32,871 bases of DNA from an uncultured Eggerthellaceae bacterium. Its GTDB lineage: Bacteria > Actinomycetota > Coriobacteriia > Coriobacteriales > Eggerthellaceae. Shown piece by piece: positions 32,688 to 32,871 of this stretch. The position numbers were made by a program, and so were the translations under genes. The stretch's first letter is position 1. The number at the start of each line of letters is the position of its first letter. The stretch is taken from contig CAKUOV010000028.1 in the NCBI GenBank assembly GCA_934670115.1, forward strand, positions 1 through 32,871, given 5' to 3'. The notes below the pieces were generated by a model. It was not told where the DNA came from. It ran no database searches and saw only the letters and a program-made list of their open reading frames with translations.

Positions 32688-32830
32688 ATAAGGGCACCCG
32701 TGGAGCGTTACGGTTTGCAGGCAGAGACGTGCGCTGCGAGAATGGGCTGATTGACCACTGCGGCGAAGCGGCCCAGATGCGGCGGCGGGCGGCATTGAGG
32801 GCAGGTCGAAAAGTTTTTCGAATTGCCCCC

Positions 32831-32858
32831 TTCACAAAACGGCGGGGGCTGGTATAAT
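32831..32858 (+). promoter_or_regulatory. Near-consensus promoter facing out of the window
   Basis: TTCACA (32831-32836) and TATAAT (32853-32858) are separated by 16 bases. Just upstream, TCGAAAAGTTTTTCGA (32806-32821) is an A/T-rich palindrome that could be an UP element or an operator. The gene it drives lies beyond base 32871. Confidence 0.65.
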
Positions 32859-32871
32859 GACTAACTCCAGC

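Noticed and set aside
1..32871. CRISPR arrays, tRNA or rRNA genes, prophage or defence genes
   Set aside because: No regularly spaced repeats, no tRNA cloverleaf, no rRNA sequence and no phage or defence protein motifs were seen anywhere in the window.

Overview
The window reads as a bacterial chromosome segment of moderate GC, most likely from an actinobacterial anaerobe of the Coriobacteriia/Eggerthellales type. That placement is an inference from gene content: a large pyruvate:ferredoxin oxidoreductase, a type Ic aspartate aminotransferase, zinc-ribbon forms of S14, L24 and adenylate kinase, and an F-type ATPase whose b subunit starts with a signal-like peptide. No 16S or tRNA gene is present to confirm it.

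Layout. Bases 1-76 are the 3' end of a group II intron (domains V and VI). Bases 351-5971 hold a divergent trigger factor, then a translationally coupled pair: a LeuA-like protein whose metal-binding HxH is replaced by SxS, and an unusual fusion of a xylose-isomerase-like TIM barrel to an acyl-CoA synthetase. This segment is flanked by two inverted copies of a 32-33 bp palindromic repeat (176-208 and 5976-6007). Bases 6167-9712 hold a lipid kinase, an MBOAT O-acyltransferase and an AlgJ/AlgX-like partner, probably cell-surface lipid and polysaccharide modification.

Bases 9820-19840 hold a ribosomal protein operon that begins at L2 with its own consensus promoter and a roughly 250-base structured leader. 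It runs L2-S19-L22-S3-L16-L29-S17-L14-L24-L5-S14-S8-L6-L18-S5-L30-L15-SecY-Adk and ends at a strong terminator. The usual upstream genes (S10, L3, L4, L23) and the usual downstream genes (map, infA, L36, S13, S11, S4, rpoA, L17) are not here. Several internal junctions (before L5, S14, S8 and L15) carry long untranslated gaps with perfect inverted repeats, and the one before S14 also has an extended -10 promoter. Re-segmented regulation of this cluster is the most interesting regulatory signal in the window.

Bases 20115-25161 hold nifJ and, convergent with it, an aspartate aminotransferase, separated by a 14-bp-stem bidirectional terminator. Bases 25675-32629 hold the complete ATP synthase operon (AtpI-like protein, then a, c, b, delta, alpha, gamma, beta, epsilon), closed by a UUCG-loop terminator. 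A near-consensus promoter at 32831-32858 points out of the window. NifJ supplies acetyl-CoA and reduced ferredoxin, the ATPase couples the proton gradient to ATP, and the ribosomal/SecY/Adk block serves translation and secretion. The function of the LeuA-like/fusion pair is unknown.
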